Both the position numbers and the translations under genes were made by a program. Source: Streptosporangium sp. NBC_01756 (GTDB lineage Bacteria; Actinomycetota; Actinomycetes; Streptosporangiales; Streptosporangiaceae). Taken from it: DNA of 64,000 nt. Below, piece after piece: positions 38,045-47,800 of this stretch (position 1 is its first letter; each line of letters opens with the position of its first letter). The notes beneath the pieces are model-generated. The model saw only the letters and a program-made list of their open reading frames with translations, was not told where the DNA came from and made no database searches. The DNA is taken from assembly GCF_035917975.1 (NCBI RefSeq), contig NZ_CP109130.1:6200001-6264000 (forward strand), given 5' to 3'.

Positions 38045-40137
38045 ACGCGTGGAGCGAGCCGACCGGTGGGCACGGTACGCCCATCCTTGAAGTCAACGAC
38101 CTCAACGTCACCTTCCGCGGCGGCATCAAGGCCGTCCGGGGCGTGAGCTACCGGCTCAGCCGGGGCGAGGTGCTCGGTATCGTCGGAGAGTCGGGTTCCG
38201 GCAAGTCGGTCACCTCGCTGGCGGTGATGGGCCTGCTCCCACCGGGCGCCGAGGTCAGCGGCTCGGTCAGGCTGCACGGCCAGGAACTGCTCGACATGCC
38301 GGAGGAGAAGCTCACCCGGCTCCGCGGCAAGTCCATCGGCATGATCTTCCAGGACCCGCTGTCGGCCTTCACCCCCGTCTACACCATCGGCGACCAGATC
38401 GCCGAGGCGGTGCGGATCCACCAGAAGGTCGGCAAGGACAAGGCCGCGAAAAGGGCCGTCGAGCTGCTCGACCTGGTCGGCATCCCGCACCCGGACGTCC
38501 GGGCCAAGGCGTTCCCGCATGAGTTCTCCGGCGGCATGCGCCAGCGCGCCATGATCGCCATGGCCATCGCCAACGACCCCGACGTGCTGGTCTGCGACGA
38601 GCCGACCACCGCTCTCGACGTCACCATCCAGGCCCAGGTGCTGGAGGTGCTCAAGACCGCGCAGCGGGAGACCGGCGCGGGCATCGTGATGATCACCCAT
38701 GACCTGGGGGTCGTCGCGGGCATTGCCGACCGGGTGCTGGTCATGTACGCCGGCAAGCCGGTCGAGCTCGGCACCGTGGACGAGATCTACTACCGCCCGC
38801 GCATGCCGTACACGATGGGCCTGCTCGCCTCCATCCCGCGGATGGACCGCCCGGAGGGGCGGCTGGTCCCGATCGAGGGGAACCCGCCTTCGCCCGCCGC
38901 GCTACCGCCGGGCTGTCCTTTCGCCCCGCGCTGCCCGATGCGGGTCACCGCCTGCGACGAGGTCGAGCCCGATCTGGAGCGGGTCGGTGCCGGCGGCCGG
39001 CAGGCGGCCTGCATCCGCTCGCACGAGATCGACCTCAAGGGACTCGACGGCACCACGATCTATCCGGTGCCCGAGGCTCCTGCCGAGACCGTGCCGCGCG
39101 GGCCGCGGGACGGGCGGGAGACCGTGCTGAGGGTCGAGAACATGATCCGGCACTACCCGCTCATGAAGGGCGCGGTGTTCAAGCGCCGGGTCGGCACCGT
39201 GCACGCGGTGGACGGCATCAGCTTCGACATCGCCGAGGGCGAGACGCTGGCCCTGGTCGGCGAGTCGGGTTGCGGCAAGACCACCACGCTCCAGCAGATC
39301 ATGCAGCTGGAGGCGCCGCAGGGTGGCACGGTCGTCGTGCTCGGCAAGGACAGCGCCGCGCTGGCCAAGGCCGACCGCAAGGCGCTCCGCAGGGACCTGC
39401 AGATCGTCTTCCAGGACCCGATGGCCGCGCTCGACCCGCGCATGCCGGTCGGTGACATCCTCGCCGAGCCGCTCCGCGCGCACGGTCACAAGGATGTCAG
39501 GGGCCGGATCGCCGAACTGCTCACCTTGGTGGGCCTGGACCCGAGCCACGCCGAGCGCTACCCACAGCACTTCTCCGGCGGTCAGCGCCAGCGCATCGGC
39601 ATCGCCCGCGCCCTGGCCCTGGAGCCCAAGCTGATCGTGCTCGACGAGCCGGTCTCGGCGCTGGACGTGTCCATTCAGGCGGGTGTGATCAACCTGCTGG
39701 AGGATCTGAAGGCCCGGCTCGGGCTGTCCTATCTGTTCGTCGCCCACGACCTGTCGGTGGTCCGGCACCTCGCGGACCGGATCGCCGTCATGTATCTCGG
39801 CAAGATCGCCGAGATCGGCACCGTCGAGGAGGTGTACGGCAGGCCCGCCCACCCCTACACCCGGGCGCTGCTGTCGGCGATCCCGCTGCCCGACCCCGAG
39901 CTGGAGCGCTCCCGCGAGCGGATCCTGCTCGAAGGCGACCTGCCCAGTCCGGCCGACCCCCCGTCCGGCTGCCGCTTCCGTACCCGCTGTCCCAAGCGCG
40001 CCCTGCTGGGCGCGGCGGAGGCACGCAGGTGCGACGAGGAAGAGCCCGTCGTCGTACCGCTCGCGTCCGCCGCCGACCACGGCGCCGCCTGTCATTACCC
40101 CGAGGAGACCGAGGTCGTCCCGGCCTCGCGTCCCTGA
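38041..40137 (+). CDS. Fused double ABC ATPase, DppD-DppF type
   Basis: 698-residue protein with two complete nucleotide-binding domains. First: Walker A GESGSGKS (about residue 43), signature SGGMRQR, Walker [13 protein letters not shown]. Second: Walker [10 protein letters not shown] (about residue 406), signature SGGQRQR, Walker [13 protein letters not shown]. Each is followed by an oligopeptide-type C-terminal extension with Cys clusters ([14 protein letters not shown] and [10 protein letters not shown]) that in DppD/OppD-type proteins binds an iron-sulfur cluster or metal. In many bacteria these are two genes; here they are fused. Confidence 0.93.
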   Translation: MNAWSEPTGGHGTPILEVNDLNVTFRGGIKAVRGVSYRLSRGEVLGIVGESGSGKSVTSLAVMGLLPPGAEVSGSVRLHGQELLDMPEEKLTRLRGKSIGMIFQDPLSAFTPVYTIGDQIAEAVRIHQKVGKDKAAKRAVELLDLVGIPHPDVRAKAFPHEFSGGMRQRAMIAMAIANDPDVLVCDEPTTALDVTIQAQVLEVLKTAQRETGAGIVMITHDLGVVAGIADRVLVMYAGKPVELGTVDEIYYRPRMPYTMGLLASIPRMDRPEGRLVPIEGNPPSPAALPPGCPFAPRCPMRVTACDEVEPDLERVGAGGRQAACIRSHEIDLKGLDGTTIYPVPEAPAETVPRGPRDGRETVLRVENMIRHYPLMKGAVFKRRVGTVHAVDGISFDIAEGETLALVGESGCGKTTTLQQIMQLEAPQGGTVVVLGKDSAALAKADRKALRRDLQIVFQDPMAALDPRMPVGDILAEPLRAHGHKDVRGRIAELLTLVGLDPSHAERYPQHFSGGQRQRIGIARALALEPKLIVLDEPVSALDVSIQAGVINLLEDLKARLGLSYLFVAHDLSVVRHLADRIAVMYLGKIAEIGTVEEVYGRPAHPYTRALLSAIPLPDPELERSRERILLEGDLPSPADPPSGCRFRTRCPKRALLGAAEARRCDEEEPVVVPLASAADHGAACHYPEETEVVPASRP

Positions 40138-40159
40138 AGAACCCCTCTTGGAGGAACAC

Positions 40160-41869
40160 GTGAAGGTTGGTTACAAGGCGGTCGCCGGGACCGCGCTCCT
40201 GGCGATGGCCCTCACCGCCTGCGCCGGCGGCGGCGACGGCGGCGAGAAGCCGGAGGCCGCGTCGAGCCAGGCCGCGCAGGAGCAGGCCGCCACGCTTCCC
40301 GGAAGCACGACGAACCCGGTCGCCTACGACCAGGTCGCCGACGGCGGCTCGGTGAAGCTGGCGCTCAGCCAGTGGCAGACCCAGTGGAACTACAACCAGG
40401 TCAACGGCACCAACGCCAGCACCGACGACCTGATCGAGCCGCTGATGCCGCTCGTCTCCATCGCCAATGACAAGGCCGAGGTCGTCAACAACCCGGACTA
40501 CGTCACCGAATGGAAGATGGAGCTCACCGGGGGCAAGCAGACCGTCACCTACAAGATCCATGACAAGGCCGCGTGGTCGGACGGCACGCCGATCACCTAT
40601 AAGGACTTCCAGGCCCAGTGGAAGGCCTTGAACGGCGAGAACAAGAAGTACCAGGTCTCCTCGACCGACGGCTACGACCGGGTCGAGTCGGTGGAGAAGG
40701 GCGCCACCGACAAGGACGTGGTGGTGACCTTCGCCAAGAACTACCCGGACTGGAAGGGCATGTTCTCCCCGCTCTACCCGGCCTCGACGAACGAGACGCC
40801 CGAGGAGTTCAACAAGGGCTGGGTCGACAAGCTCCCGGTCACCGCGGGCCCGTTCAAGGTCGAGTCCATGGACCAGACCACCAAGACCGCCACGCTCGTC
40901 CGCGACGACAAGTGGTGGGGCCAGAAGGCCAAGCTCGACAAGGTCATCTTCCGGGGCATCGAGGACACCGCCAAGCTGAACGCCTTCGCCAACGGCGAGC
41001 TCGACGCGGTGGAGATCCCGGGAAACGCCGCCGACCTCAAGCGGGCCAAGGAAGTGCCGAACGCCGACATCCGCAAGGCCGCGGCCCCCAACTGGCGCCA
41101 CTTCACCGTCAACGGCTCCGCGGAGTTCCTCAAGGACAAGTCGGTCCGCCAGGCCATCCAGCTCGGCATCAACCGTGAGGTGATCACCCAGTCCGACCTC
41201 AAGGACATGGACTGGCCGATCCAGACGCTCAACAACCACGTCTACATGAACACCCACAAGGGTTACGTGGACAACTCCGGTGAGCTGGGCAAGTACAACC
41301 CGGAGAAGGCCAAGCAGCTGCTGGACGCGGCCGGCTGGAAGCTGGAGGGGGAGTACCGCAAGAAGGACGGCAAGGAGCTCTCGCTCCGCTTCATCGTCCC
41401 GTCCTCCCTGGAAACGGCCAAGCAGGAGGCTGAGCTCAGCCAGGCGATGCTGAAGGAGGTCGGCGTCAAGATCGTCGTCGAGCCGGTCCCGGTCGACAAG
41501 CTCTTCGACGACTTCATCATCCCCGGCAACTTCGACATCGCCCCGTTCTCCTGGCTGGGTACGCCGTTCCCGAACACCTCCCTGCCGCAGATCTACAAGA
41601 CGCCGGAGAGCGCCGAGAACTACGGCAGCAACTTCCCGCGGATCGGCACCCCCGAGCTGGACAAGCTGATCGACCAGGCCGCGGGTGAGATGGACCCCGC
41701 CAAGGCGATCGAGCTGGGCAACGCGGCGGACAAGCTGATCTGGGACGAGGTGCACACCATCCCGATGTACCAGCGCCCCGACATCTACGCCACCAAGAAG
41801 ACCCTGGCGAACTACGGCGCCTTCGGCTTCGCCGACAAGAACTGGACGACCGTCGGTTACACCAAGTAA
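40160..41869 (+). CDS. Peptide-binding lipoprotein, SBP family 5 (DppA/OppA type)
   Basis: 569-residue lipoprotein. The lipobox LTAC at about residue 18-21 follows a short signal peptide, then an Ala/Glu-rich linker and the SBP_bac_5 domain (DKAAWSDGTPITYKDFQAQW, about residues 136-155; DPAKAIELGNAADKLIWDEVHTIPM near the C-terminus). GTG 40160 was chosen since GGAGG at 40150 is correctly spaced; a TTG at 40148 overlaps that site. Last gene of the transporter operon; captures peptides or similar substrates outside the membrane. Confidence 0.9.
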   Translation: MKVGYKAVAGTALLAMALTACAGGGDGGEKPEAASSQAAQEQAATLPGSTTNPVAYDQVADGGSVKLALSQWQTQWNYNQVNGTNASTDDLIEPLMPLVSIANDKAEVVNNPDYVTEWKMELTGGKQTVTYKIHDKAAWSDGTPITYKDFQAQWKALNGENKKYQVSSTDGYDRVESVEKGATDKDVVVTFAKNYPDWKGMFSPLYPASTNETPEEFNKGWVDKLPVTAGPFKVESMDQTTKTATLVRDDKWWGQKAKLDKVIFRGIEDTAKLNAFANGELDAVEIPGNAADLKRAKEVPNADIRKAAAPNWRHFTVNGSAEFLKDKSVRQAIQLGINREVITQSDLKDMDWPIQTLNNHVYMNTHKGYVDNSGELGKYNPEKAKQLLDAAGWKLEGEYRKKDGKELSLRFIVPSSLETAKQEAELSQAMLKEVGVKIVVEPVPVDKLFDDFIIPGNFDIAPFSWLGTPFPNTSLPQIYKTPESAENYGSNFPRIGTPELDKLIDQAAGEMDPAKAIELGNAADKLIWDEVHTIPMYQRPDIYATKKTLANYGAFGFADKNWTTVGYTK

Positions 41870-41882
41870 CTACCGGAACGTC

Positions 41883-41924
41883 ACGTGCCCTCCCCCGCTC
41901 TCGCGGGGGAGGGCACGTCCGTTT
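41883..41924 (+). terminator. Terminator of the peptide transporter operon
   Basis: 16-bp perfect stem ACGTGCCCTCCCCCGC / GCGGGGGAGGGCACGT with loop TCTC, followed by CCGTTTT. Confidence 0.85.
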
Positions 41925-41957
41925 TCCTCCGTCCCTGTCCGGGCAAGGACGGAGAGC

Positions 41958-42200
41958 TCAGAAGGCCACGCGGCGAGGGAGAGGGTAGACGTTCTCCTGG
42001 AGGTCCTGGATCAGCCCGTCCGCACACTCCGGGCAGGCGAACAGGGCTCCGTCGTCGGGCAGGCGGCCGATCCTGATCCGCGGGCGCGGCCACTTCTTGT
42101 GGCAGGCCACGCAGGCATCGCCCTCACGCTGAGTGCGAGTCAGGCCCTCAGGATCGAATGTCAGCGTGTTCCGCACCGTACTGCTCGGCCCCCAGTTCAT
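41958..42200 (-). CDS. Small zinc-ribbon-like hypothetical protein
   Basis: 80-residue protein with two Cys pairs, ACVACHKKW (about residues 34-42) and FACPECADG (about 59-67), spaced as in a zinc ribbon or rubredoxin-like knuckle. GGGAGGCGCG precedes ATG 42200. It is alone on its strand between the transporter operon and gabT. I do not recognise a family; a DNA/RNA-binding or regulatory role is possible. Confidence 0.6.
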   Translation of the reverse strand: MNWGPSSTVRNTLTFDPEGLTRTQREGDACVACHKKWPRPRIRIGRLPDDGALFACPECADGLIQDLQENVYPLPRRVAF

Positions 42201-42326
42201 CGCGCCTCCCGTCTTGATCGCGCAGTGTCGTATCGGAACCGTTATAACGCCGTGACGGCCCGTGATCGCTTTGGTAGATGTCAAGCGGTGGTTAAATCAC
42301 TCCCTCGCTGCAGGTCGTACAGCAGC

Positions 42327-42363
42327 AAAAGGGACACCCGGTCGCAAGCCGGGTGCCCCTTTT
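42327..42363 (-). terminator. Terminator after gabT
   Basis: Stem AAAAGGGACACCCGG / CCGGGTGCCCCTTTT (one mismatch) with loop TCGCAAG, 17 bp beyond the leftward stop at 42380; the A run gives a U tract on the leftward RNA. It can act in both directions. Confidence 0.8.
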
Positions 42364-42379
42364 ATTGTGATCTAAACGG

Positions 42380-43732
42380 TCAGACCTCGCTGATGGCCTT
42401 CTCCAGAATCGCCAGACCCTCTTCCAGCAGGTGGTCGGGCATGACCAGCGGCGGCAGGAACCGCAGCACGTTGCCGTAGGTGCCTGCGGTCAGCACGAGC
42501 AGCCCCTCGGCGTGACACCTCCTGGCGATCTCGCCCGCCGCGGTCGGGTGCGGGTCCTTGGTACCGGGAAGCACCAACTCGATGGCGATCATCGCACCGC
42601 GGCCGCGCACGTCGCCGACCACCGGGCTCTTCTCGGCGATGGCGCGCAGCCGGGGGAGCATGACCTCGCCGATGCGGCGGGCCTTGCCGGTCAGGTCGTC
42701 GGCCTCGATGGTCTCCAGCACGCCCAGCGCCGCCTCGCAGGCGAGCGGGTTGCCGCCGTAGGTGCCGCCCAGCCCGCCGACGTGGACCTTGTCCAGGATC
42801 TCGGCGCGGCCGGTGACGGCCGACAGGGGCAGGCCGCCCGCGATGCCCTTGGCGGTGACGATGATGTCCGGGACGATGCCCTCGTCCTCGCAGGCGAACA
42901 GGTCGCCGGTGCGCGAGAATCCGGTCTGGACCTCGTCGGCGATGAAGACGATGCCGTTCTCCCGGCAGAACTCCACGATCCTGGGCAGGAAGCCCTTGGC
43001 GGGCTCGATGAATCCGCCCTCGCCCGCGATCGGCTCGATCACCACGGCGGCCACGTTCTCCGCGCCGATCTGCTTGGTGATCTGGTCGATCGCCTGGGCG
43101 GCGGCCTCCTCCGCGCAGTTCTCCGGGCCCGTGGGCCAGCGGAAGGGGTAGGCCAGCGGCACCCGGTAGACCTCGGGGGCGAACGGGCCGAACCTGTGCT
43201 TGTAGGGCATGTTCTTGGCCGTCAGCGACATCGTCAGCAGGGTCCGGCCGTGGTAGCCGTGGTCGAACACGACGACCGCCTGGCGACCCGTGGCGTGCCG
43301 GGCCACCTTGACCGCGTTCTCCACGGCCTCGGCGCCGCTGTTGAGGAGGAAGGTGCGCTTCTCGTGGTCACCGGGCGTGAGCCCGTTGAGCTTCTCGCAG
43401 ACCTCGACGTAGGACTCGTACGGCGTGACCATGAAACAGGTGTGGGTGAAGTCCGCGACCTGCCTCTGCACCCGCTCGACCACGCGCGGGGCGGCGTTGC
43501 CGACACCCGTCACCGCGATGCCGGAGCCGAAGTCGATCAGCGAGTTGCCGTCGGCGTCCACGACGACACCACCGCCGGCGTGCGTCACGAAGACCGGCAG
43601 CGTGATGCCGATGCCCTGGGGAACGGCGGCCTGCTTGCGCGCGAACATCTCGCGGGACTTCGGGCCGGGGATCTCGGTGACGACCCGGCGCTCCTGCGGA
43701 AGCGAGGGGCCGCCCTGGAGGACGGTGCTCAT
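42380..43732 (-). CDS. gabT: 4-aminobutyrate-2-oxoglutarate transaminase
   Basis: 450-residue class III aminotransferase that converts GABA and 2-oxoglutarate to succinate semialdehyde and glutamate. Motifs: FLLNSGAEAVENAVKVAR, DHGYHGRTLLTMSLTAK, VIEPIAGEGGF, FIADEVQTGFSRTG, and the Schiff-base Lys in IVTAKGIAGG. The N-terminus TEIPGPKSREMFARK is typical of GabT. Divergent from a PucR regulator, with an aldehyde dehydrogenase gene nearby, giving a GABA/putrescine catabolic set. Confidence 0.93.
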   Translation of the reverse strand: MSTVLQGGPSLPQERRVVTEIPGPKSREMFARKQAAVPQGIGITLPVFVTHAGGGVVVDADGNSLIDFGSGIAVTGVGNAAPRVVERVQRQVADFTHTCFMVTPYESYVEVCEKLNGLTPGDHEKRTFLLNSGAEAVENAVKVARHATGRQAVVVFDHGYHGRTLLTMSLTAKNMPYKHRFGPFAPEVYRVPLAYPFRWPTGPENCAEEAAAQAIDQITKQIGAENVAAVVIEPIAGEGGFIEPAKGFLPRIVEFCRENGIVFIADEVQTGFSRTGDLFACEDEGIVPDIIVTAKGIAGGLPLSAVTGRAEILDKVHVGGLGGTYGGNPLACEAALGVLETIEADDLTGKARRIGEVMLPRLRAIAEKSPVVGDVRGRGAMIAIELVLPGTKDPHPTAAGEIARRCHAEGLLVLTAGTYGNVLRFLPPLVMPDHLLEEGLAILEKAISEV

Positions 43733-43748
43733 ACTGCGACGGTATGTC

Positions 43749-43790
43749 GCACATGTCGATGTGCAGATGATGCACTATGGCAAAATTGCC
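43749..43790. promoter_or_regulatory. Palindromes in the gabT/pucR divergent promoter
   Basis: GCACAT-GTCG-ATGTGC (43749-43764), an overlapping GTGCA-GATGA-TGCAC (43761-43775), and GGCAA-AA-TTGCC (43779-43790). They cluster in the 91-bp gap between the two start codons and are likely sites for the PucR protein or RNA polymerase. Confidence 0.6.
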
Positions 43791-43823
43791 GGTAGCACTC
43801 TGGCCGTATCGTACAAATCGGGG

Positions 43824-45305
43824 GTGGTTGTGGCGCCGACGCTCCGCACCGTCGTTCGGCGTCTGCCGCTCAAGCTCAGCCTGCTCACCGGGCAGGACGC
43901 GCTCGACCGGCCGGTGCGCTGGGTGGCGGTCAGCGAGCTGGAGGACCCCACCCCGTTCCTGGAGGGCGGCGAGCTGGTCCTGACCACGGGCATGCGCCTC
44001 GACGCCGGCAACGCCGGGCCGTACGTCGACCGGCTGGTCGGCAGGGAGGTCACCGGGCTCGGATTCGGCGTCGGGCTGGGACACGAGACGATCCCGGCCG
44101 AGCTGGTGGACGCGGCGGTCCGGGCGGGCCTGCCGTTGATCGAGGTGCCCCGCGCCACCCCGTTCGTCGCGATCGGCAAGCTGGTCAGCGAACTGATCGC
44201 CGCCGAGCAGTACGACGAGATCAGCCGGGCCTTCGCCACCCAGGGCCGCCTCACCCGTGCCGCCCTCCGTCCCGAGGGGCCGCGCGCGGTGATCGAGTGC
44301 CTGGCGCGCGAGCTCGGCGGCTGGGCCGTCCTGCTCGACGAGACGGGAGCCGTACGGCACGCGGCAGGGAAGGGGGCGGCGGCCGTCGCCGGCCTCGTCC
44401 CCGAACTGGAGCGCTTGAGGAAGCCCGCGGGCGGCGGTGCGCCTGCGACGCTGGCAATCTCCACGCCGCAGGAGCACGTCATCGTGCAGCCGCTCGGTGC
44501 CCGCCGGGTCAGGGGCTTCTTCGCGGTCGGCCTCGGCCACCCCTTCACTCCGGTCGCGCACACCGTGGTCAACGCCGCCGGCTCCCTGCTGACCCTCGCC
44601 GTCGAACACGGCCGTGAGCACCTGGCGGCCGAGCGGAAGGTCCGCTCGGCGGTGCTCCGGCTGCTCCTGGCGGGGGAGACGCAGGCCGGGCAGGAGGCAC
44701 TGGAGCGGCTGGGGTGCGGACTGCCCTGCGGGCCGCTGACGGTGCTGGCCGTCGGCGGCGACCAGGAGGCGGTGCTGGAGGCCGCGGCCGACGAGTTCGC
44801 GGTGGCCGTCGACGACAGGGTGGTGGCCGTCGTCGCAGCCGACCGGGTCGACAGGGTGGTCTCCGCACTGCGGGAACACGGTCCGGTCGGGATCGGCTCC
44901 CCGGTCGGACCCGACGAGCTGCGCAGCGGGATGGAGCAGGCAGACCGGGCGCTCACCTCGGCCCGTCGCACCGCCCGCGAGGTCGTCCGCTCCGCCGACC
45001 TCGCGGGCCAGGGCCTGCTGTCGCTGCTGGACCCCGACGCCGCCACGGCGTTCTCCTCGGCGCTGCTCGCCCCCCTGCGCGAGTACGGTTCGCGCGCCGA
45101 CCTGCTGGAGTCCCTCCGCGCCTATCTGATGTGCAACGGCCACTGGGACGCGGCGGCGCAACGGCTCGGTGTGCACCGGCACACCCTGCGCTACCGCATG
45201 CGTCGGGTCGCCGAACTCCTCGGCCGCGATCTCGACGACCCGGCGGTCCGTGCCGAACTCTGGGTCGCGCTGGCCGCGACGGGCCCCCCGGCCACGCCGC
45301 GGTGA
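43824..45305 (+). CDS. PucR family regulator of the GABA/polyamine genes
   Basis: 493-residue regulator: N-terminal PucR domain (TLRTVVRRLPLKLSLLTGQDALDRPVRWVAVSELEDP), GGDEF-like middle, and C-terminal HTH_30 (YLMCNGHWDAAAQRLGVHRHTLRYRMRRVAELLG, about residues 434-467). Divergent from gabT. PucR proteins in Streptomyces are known to control polyamine/GABA use. GTG 43824 was chosen from the family N-terminus; GTG 43830 and an upstream ATG in the operator region are alternatives. Confidence 0.88.
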   Translation: MVVAPTLRTVVRRLPLKLSLLTGQDALDRPVRWVAVSELEDPTPFLEGGELVLTTGMRLDAGNAGPYVDRLVGREVTGLGFGVGLGHETIPAELVDAAVRAGLPLIEVPRATPFVAIGKLVSELIAAEQYDEISRAFATQGRLTRAALRPEGPRAVIECLARELGGWAVLLDETGAVRHAAGKGAAAVAGLVPELERLRKPAGGGAPATLAISTPQEHVIVQPLGARRVRGFFAVGLGHPFTPVAHTVVNAAGSLLTLAVEHGREHLAAERKVRSAVLRLLLAGETQAGQEALERLGCGLPCGPLTVLAVGGDQEAVLEAAADEFAVAVDDRVVAVVAADRVDRVVSALREHGPVGIGSPVGPDELRSGMEQADRALTSARRTAREVVRSADLAGQGLLSLLDPDAATAFSSALLAPLREYGSRADLLESLRAYLMCNGHWDAAAQRLGVHRHTLRYRMRRVAELLGRDLDDPAVRAELWVALAATGPPATPR

Positions 45306-45318
45306 ACGGCGGGGCTTT

Positions 45319-45945
45319 TCAGGACCTGTCGACCAGATAACGGGAGACGGTGGCGTAGGTGACGGCGTCGTAGGTGCGGCTGTCCCGCAGATGCCCCGCA
45401 CGTTCCAGGCTGATGGCCCCCTGGGCGGCGGCCCAGAGAGCGTCGGCGATCTGCCTGGGCTGGGTCGGGACGATGTACCCCGAGGAGATGCAGTCGGCGA
45501 TCACCCGGTCGAGGATGTTGAGCGCCGCCCGGGCCAGGGTCCTGGCCCGCTCACTCGGCGCGAAACCGGGAATCGCCCGTTCGAACATCAGGGCGTAGTA
45601 ACCCGGCTCGGCCAGCGCGGCCTCCCGGTAGGCGGGGCCGAGGGCGGTCAGGTGCTCCAGTGCGTTCCGGCGCGCGGGCACGGACTCCAGGCGTCGCCGG
45701 AAGCGCTCGAAACCCTCCAGGTAAAGCGCCTCGGCCAGGCCTTCCTTGCTGCCGAACATGGTGTAGATGACAGTCGTCGAACATCCGGCCTCGGTGGCGA
45801 TGCGGCGCATCGACAGGCTCTCCGGGCCGATGGTGACGAGGAGCTGACTGGCCACGTCGAGAAGCTTGCCGCGGAGCTCGTCCTGTCCGGCCCGTTCGCC
45901 GACCAGATAGGCGCCCTGCAGTCCGCGTGGCGCCGAGGAGGTCAT
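45319..45945 (-). CDS. TetR family regulator with WHG domain
   Basis: 208-residue TetR protein. HTH: LSMRRIATEAGCSTTVIYTMFGSKEGLAEALYLEGF (residues 44-79). The C-terminal part (YREAALAEPGYYALMFERAIPGF) matches the TetR_C WHG domain. It converges on the PucR gene with 13 bp between stops and is divergent from the aldehyde dehydrogenase, which it may control. Confidence 0.87.
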   Translation of the reverse strand: MTSSAPRGLQGAYLVGERAGQDELRGKLLDVASQLLVTIGPESLSMRRIATEAGCSTTVIYTMFGSKEGLAEALYLEGFERFRRRLESVPARRNALEHLTALGPAYREAALAEPGYYALMFERAIPGFAPSERARTLARAALNILDRVIADCISSGYIVPTQPRQIADALWAAAQGAISLERAGHLRDSRTYDAVTYATVSRYLVDRS

Positions 45946-46163
45946 GCGGCCGCGCCCTTCCGCTCATGGGGAGTTGCATTCTGTGACTTAGCCAGGGCAG
46001 CGATCTCTCAAACCGCTGACATGTAAGAAATATCCTTAACGCACCACATTTTCGTTACAGGCAAGCAGAAGAAATATTTTTATGCGTAACGGCGTACCAG
46101 GGTAGATGTCTTGTGCGTAGTGGAGTAAAGCCGCCCCCGAGCCGGTGGCATACCGTCGGAGCC

Positions 46164-47591
46164 ATGGACGTGCGCCCCTTCTGGCTCGCCGGCCGCCCCG
46201 CCACGGGGGACGCCGAGCTTACCGTGACCAACTCGCATGACGGCCGTGTCGTCGGCGTCTGCTCCGTGCCCACCGCCGGCCAGGTCGAAGAGGCCGTCGC
46301 CGCGGCGACGGCCGTACAGAGGCAGGCCGCGGCCCTCCCCGTGCACGTGCGAGCCGATGCTCTCGCCCACGTCTCGCGCCGCCTGGCCGAGCGGGCCGAG
46401 GAGATCGCCCGCCTGATCATGGAGGAGAACGGCAAGCCGATCTTCTGGGCGCGTGGTGAGGTCAACCGTGCGATCTCCACCTTCCGGTTCGCCGCCGAGG
46501 AGACCCGCCGTCTCGGTGGTGAAACCGTGCGCCTGGACACCGAGGCGGGCTCCGCCGGCCGTCTCGCCTATGTCTCGCGGGTCCCGCATGGCCCGGTCCT
46601 GGCGATCACACCGTTCAACTTCCCGCTCAACCTGGTGGCCCACAAGGTCGCCCCGGCCATCGCGGTGGGCGCCCCGATCATCGTCAAGCCGGCTCCGGCG
46701 ACGCCGATCTCCTCCCTGGTACTGGGCGAGATCCTGGCCGAGACCGCGCTGCCCGAGGGCATGTTCTCCGTGCTCCCGGTGCCCAACGACCGTGCCGCCA
46801 CCCTGGTCGACGACCCGCGCCTGCCGGTCGTCTCCTTCACCGGCTCCGGACCGGTCGGTTACGCGATCATGGACCAGGTGCCGCGCAAGCACGTCACCCT
46901 TGAGCTCGGCGGCAACGCCGCCGCCGTCGTGCTCGCCGACGCCGACCTCGACTGGGCCGCCTCCCGGGTGGCACTGTTCTCCAACTACCAGGCCGGGCAG
47001 AGCTGCATCGCCGTCCAGCGAGTGATCGTCGAGGAGTCGGTGCGCGAGGACTTCGTGGCCAGGCTGGTCCCCGCCGTCGAGGCACTCGTCACCGGAGACC
47101 CCACCGACGACCGCACCCAGGTCGGGCCGCTCGTCTCGGTCGAGGCCGCCGAGCGCGTCGAGCAGTGGATCAAGGAGGCCGTCGCGGCCGGTGCCCGGCT
47201 GCTGGCCGGCGGCACCCGCGACGGCGCCACCGTCGCGCCGACCGTCCTGGCCGACGTGCCGCACGACGCCAAGGTCTCCCGCGAGGAGGTCTTCGGACCC
47301 GTGATGATCGTCCAGTCCGTGCCCGGGGTCGACGAGGCCTTCGCCGCGGTCAACGACTCCGCGTACGGCCTGCAGGCCGGAGTGTTCACCCGTAACCTGG
47401 ACATCGCCTTCCGCGCCAACCGGGAGCTTGAGGTCGGCGGCGTGATCATCGGGGATGTCCCGTCCTACCGCGCCGACCAGATGCCGTACGGCGGCGTCAA
47501 GGCCTCGGGCGTCGGCCGCGAGGGCGTCCGCTCGGCCATGGCGGACTTCACCTACGAGAAGGTCATGGTCCTCACCGGGCTGTCCCTCTGA
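46164..47591 (+). CDS. NAD(P)-dependent aldehyde dehydrogenase (candidate succinate-semialdehyde dehydrogenase)
   Basis: 475-residue aldehyde dehydrogenase with intact catalytic residues: Glu247 in VTLELGGNA and Cys281 in QAGQSCIAVQR, and ITPFNFPLNLVAHKVAPAIAVG for cofactor binding. Near gabT and a PucR regulator, it fits oxidation of succinate semialdehyde or another amine-derived aldehyde, but the sequence branch (SRVPHGPVLAITPFNFP) also includes lactaldehyde and phosphonoacetaldehyde types, so the substrate is open. GGAGCC precedes ATG 46164. It ends in a strong hairpin. Confidence 0.88.
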   Translation: MDVRPFWLAGRPATGDAELTVTNSHDGRVVGVCSVPTAGQVEEAVAAATAVQRQAAALPVHVRADALAHVSRRLAERAEEIARLIMEENGKPIFWARGEVNRAISTFRFAAEETRRLGGETVRLDTEAGSAGRLAYVSRVPHGPVLAITPFNFPLNLVAHKVAPAIAVGAPIIVKPAPATPISSLVLGEILAETALPEGMFSVLPVPNDRAATLVDDPRLPVVSFTGSGPVGYAIMDQVPRKHVTLELGGNAAAVVLADADLDWAASRVALFSNYQAGQSCIAVQRVIVEESVREDFVARLVPAVEALVTGDPTDDRTQVGPLVSVEAAERVEQWIKEAVAAGARLLAGGTRDGATVAPTVLADVPHDAKVSREEVFGPVMIVQSVPGVDEAFAAVNDSAYGLQAGVFTRNLDIAFRANRELEVGGVIIGDVPSYRADQMPYGGVKASGVGREGVRSAMADFTYEKVMVLTGLSL

Positions 47592-47599
47592 CCTCACGT

Positions 47600-47641
47600 A
47601 CAGCCTGCGCCCCGTCACCCCGGGGCGCGGGCTGTGTCTTT
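47600..47641 (+). terminator. Terminator after the aldehyde dehydrogenase gene
   Basis: 15-bp near-perfect stem ACAGCCTGCGCCCCG / CGGGGCGCGGGCTGT, loop TCACCC, followed by GTCTTTT. Confidence 0.8.
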
Positions 47642-47740
47642 TGCGGCGCGTTTCATGCGGTGTACCCGTCTGGGACTTGTCCTTGGTGGAGCGGGCTTGT
47701 CGCTGTGCGCTGCGGTGGGTGGCGTGTTGCGAAGGGTGGG

Positions 47741-47800
47741 TGTTCCGGTTTTCGCGGTGCGCGCTGCGGGTGTTTCGGTTTTCGCCGTGCGCGCTGCGGT
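47741..47800. repeat. 30-bp tandem duplication at the outer edge of the left inverted-repeat arm
   Basis: Copies at 47741-47770 and 47771-47800 share CGGTTTTCGC and GTGCGCGCTGCGG, differing at a few positions. Confidence 0.8.
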
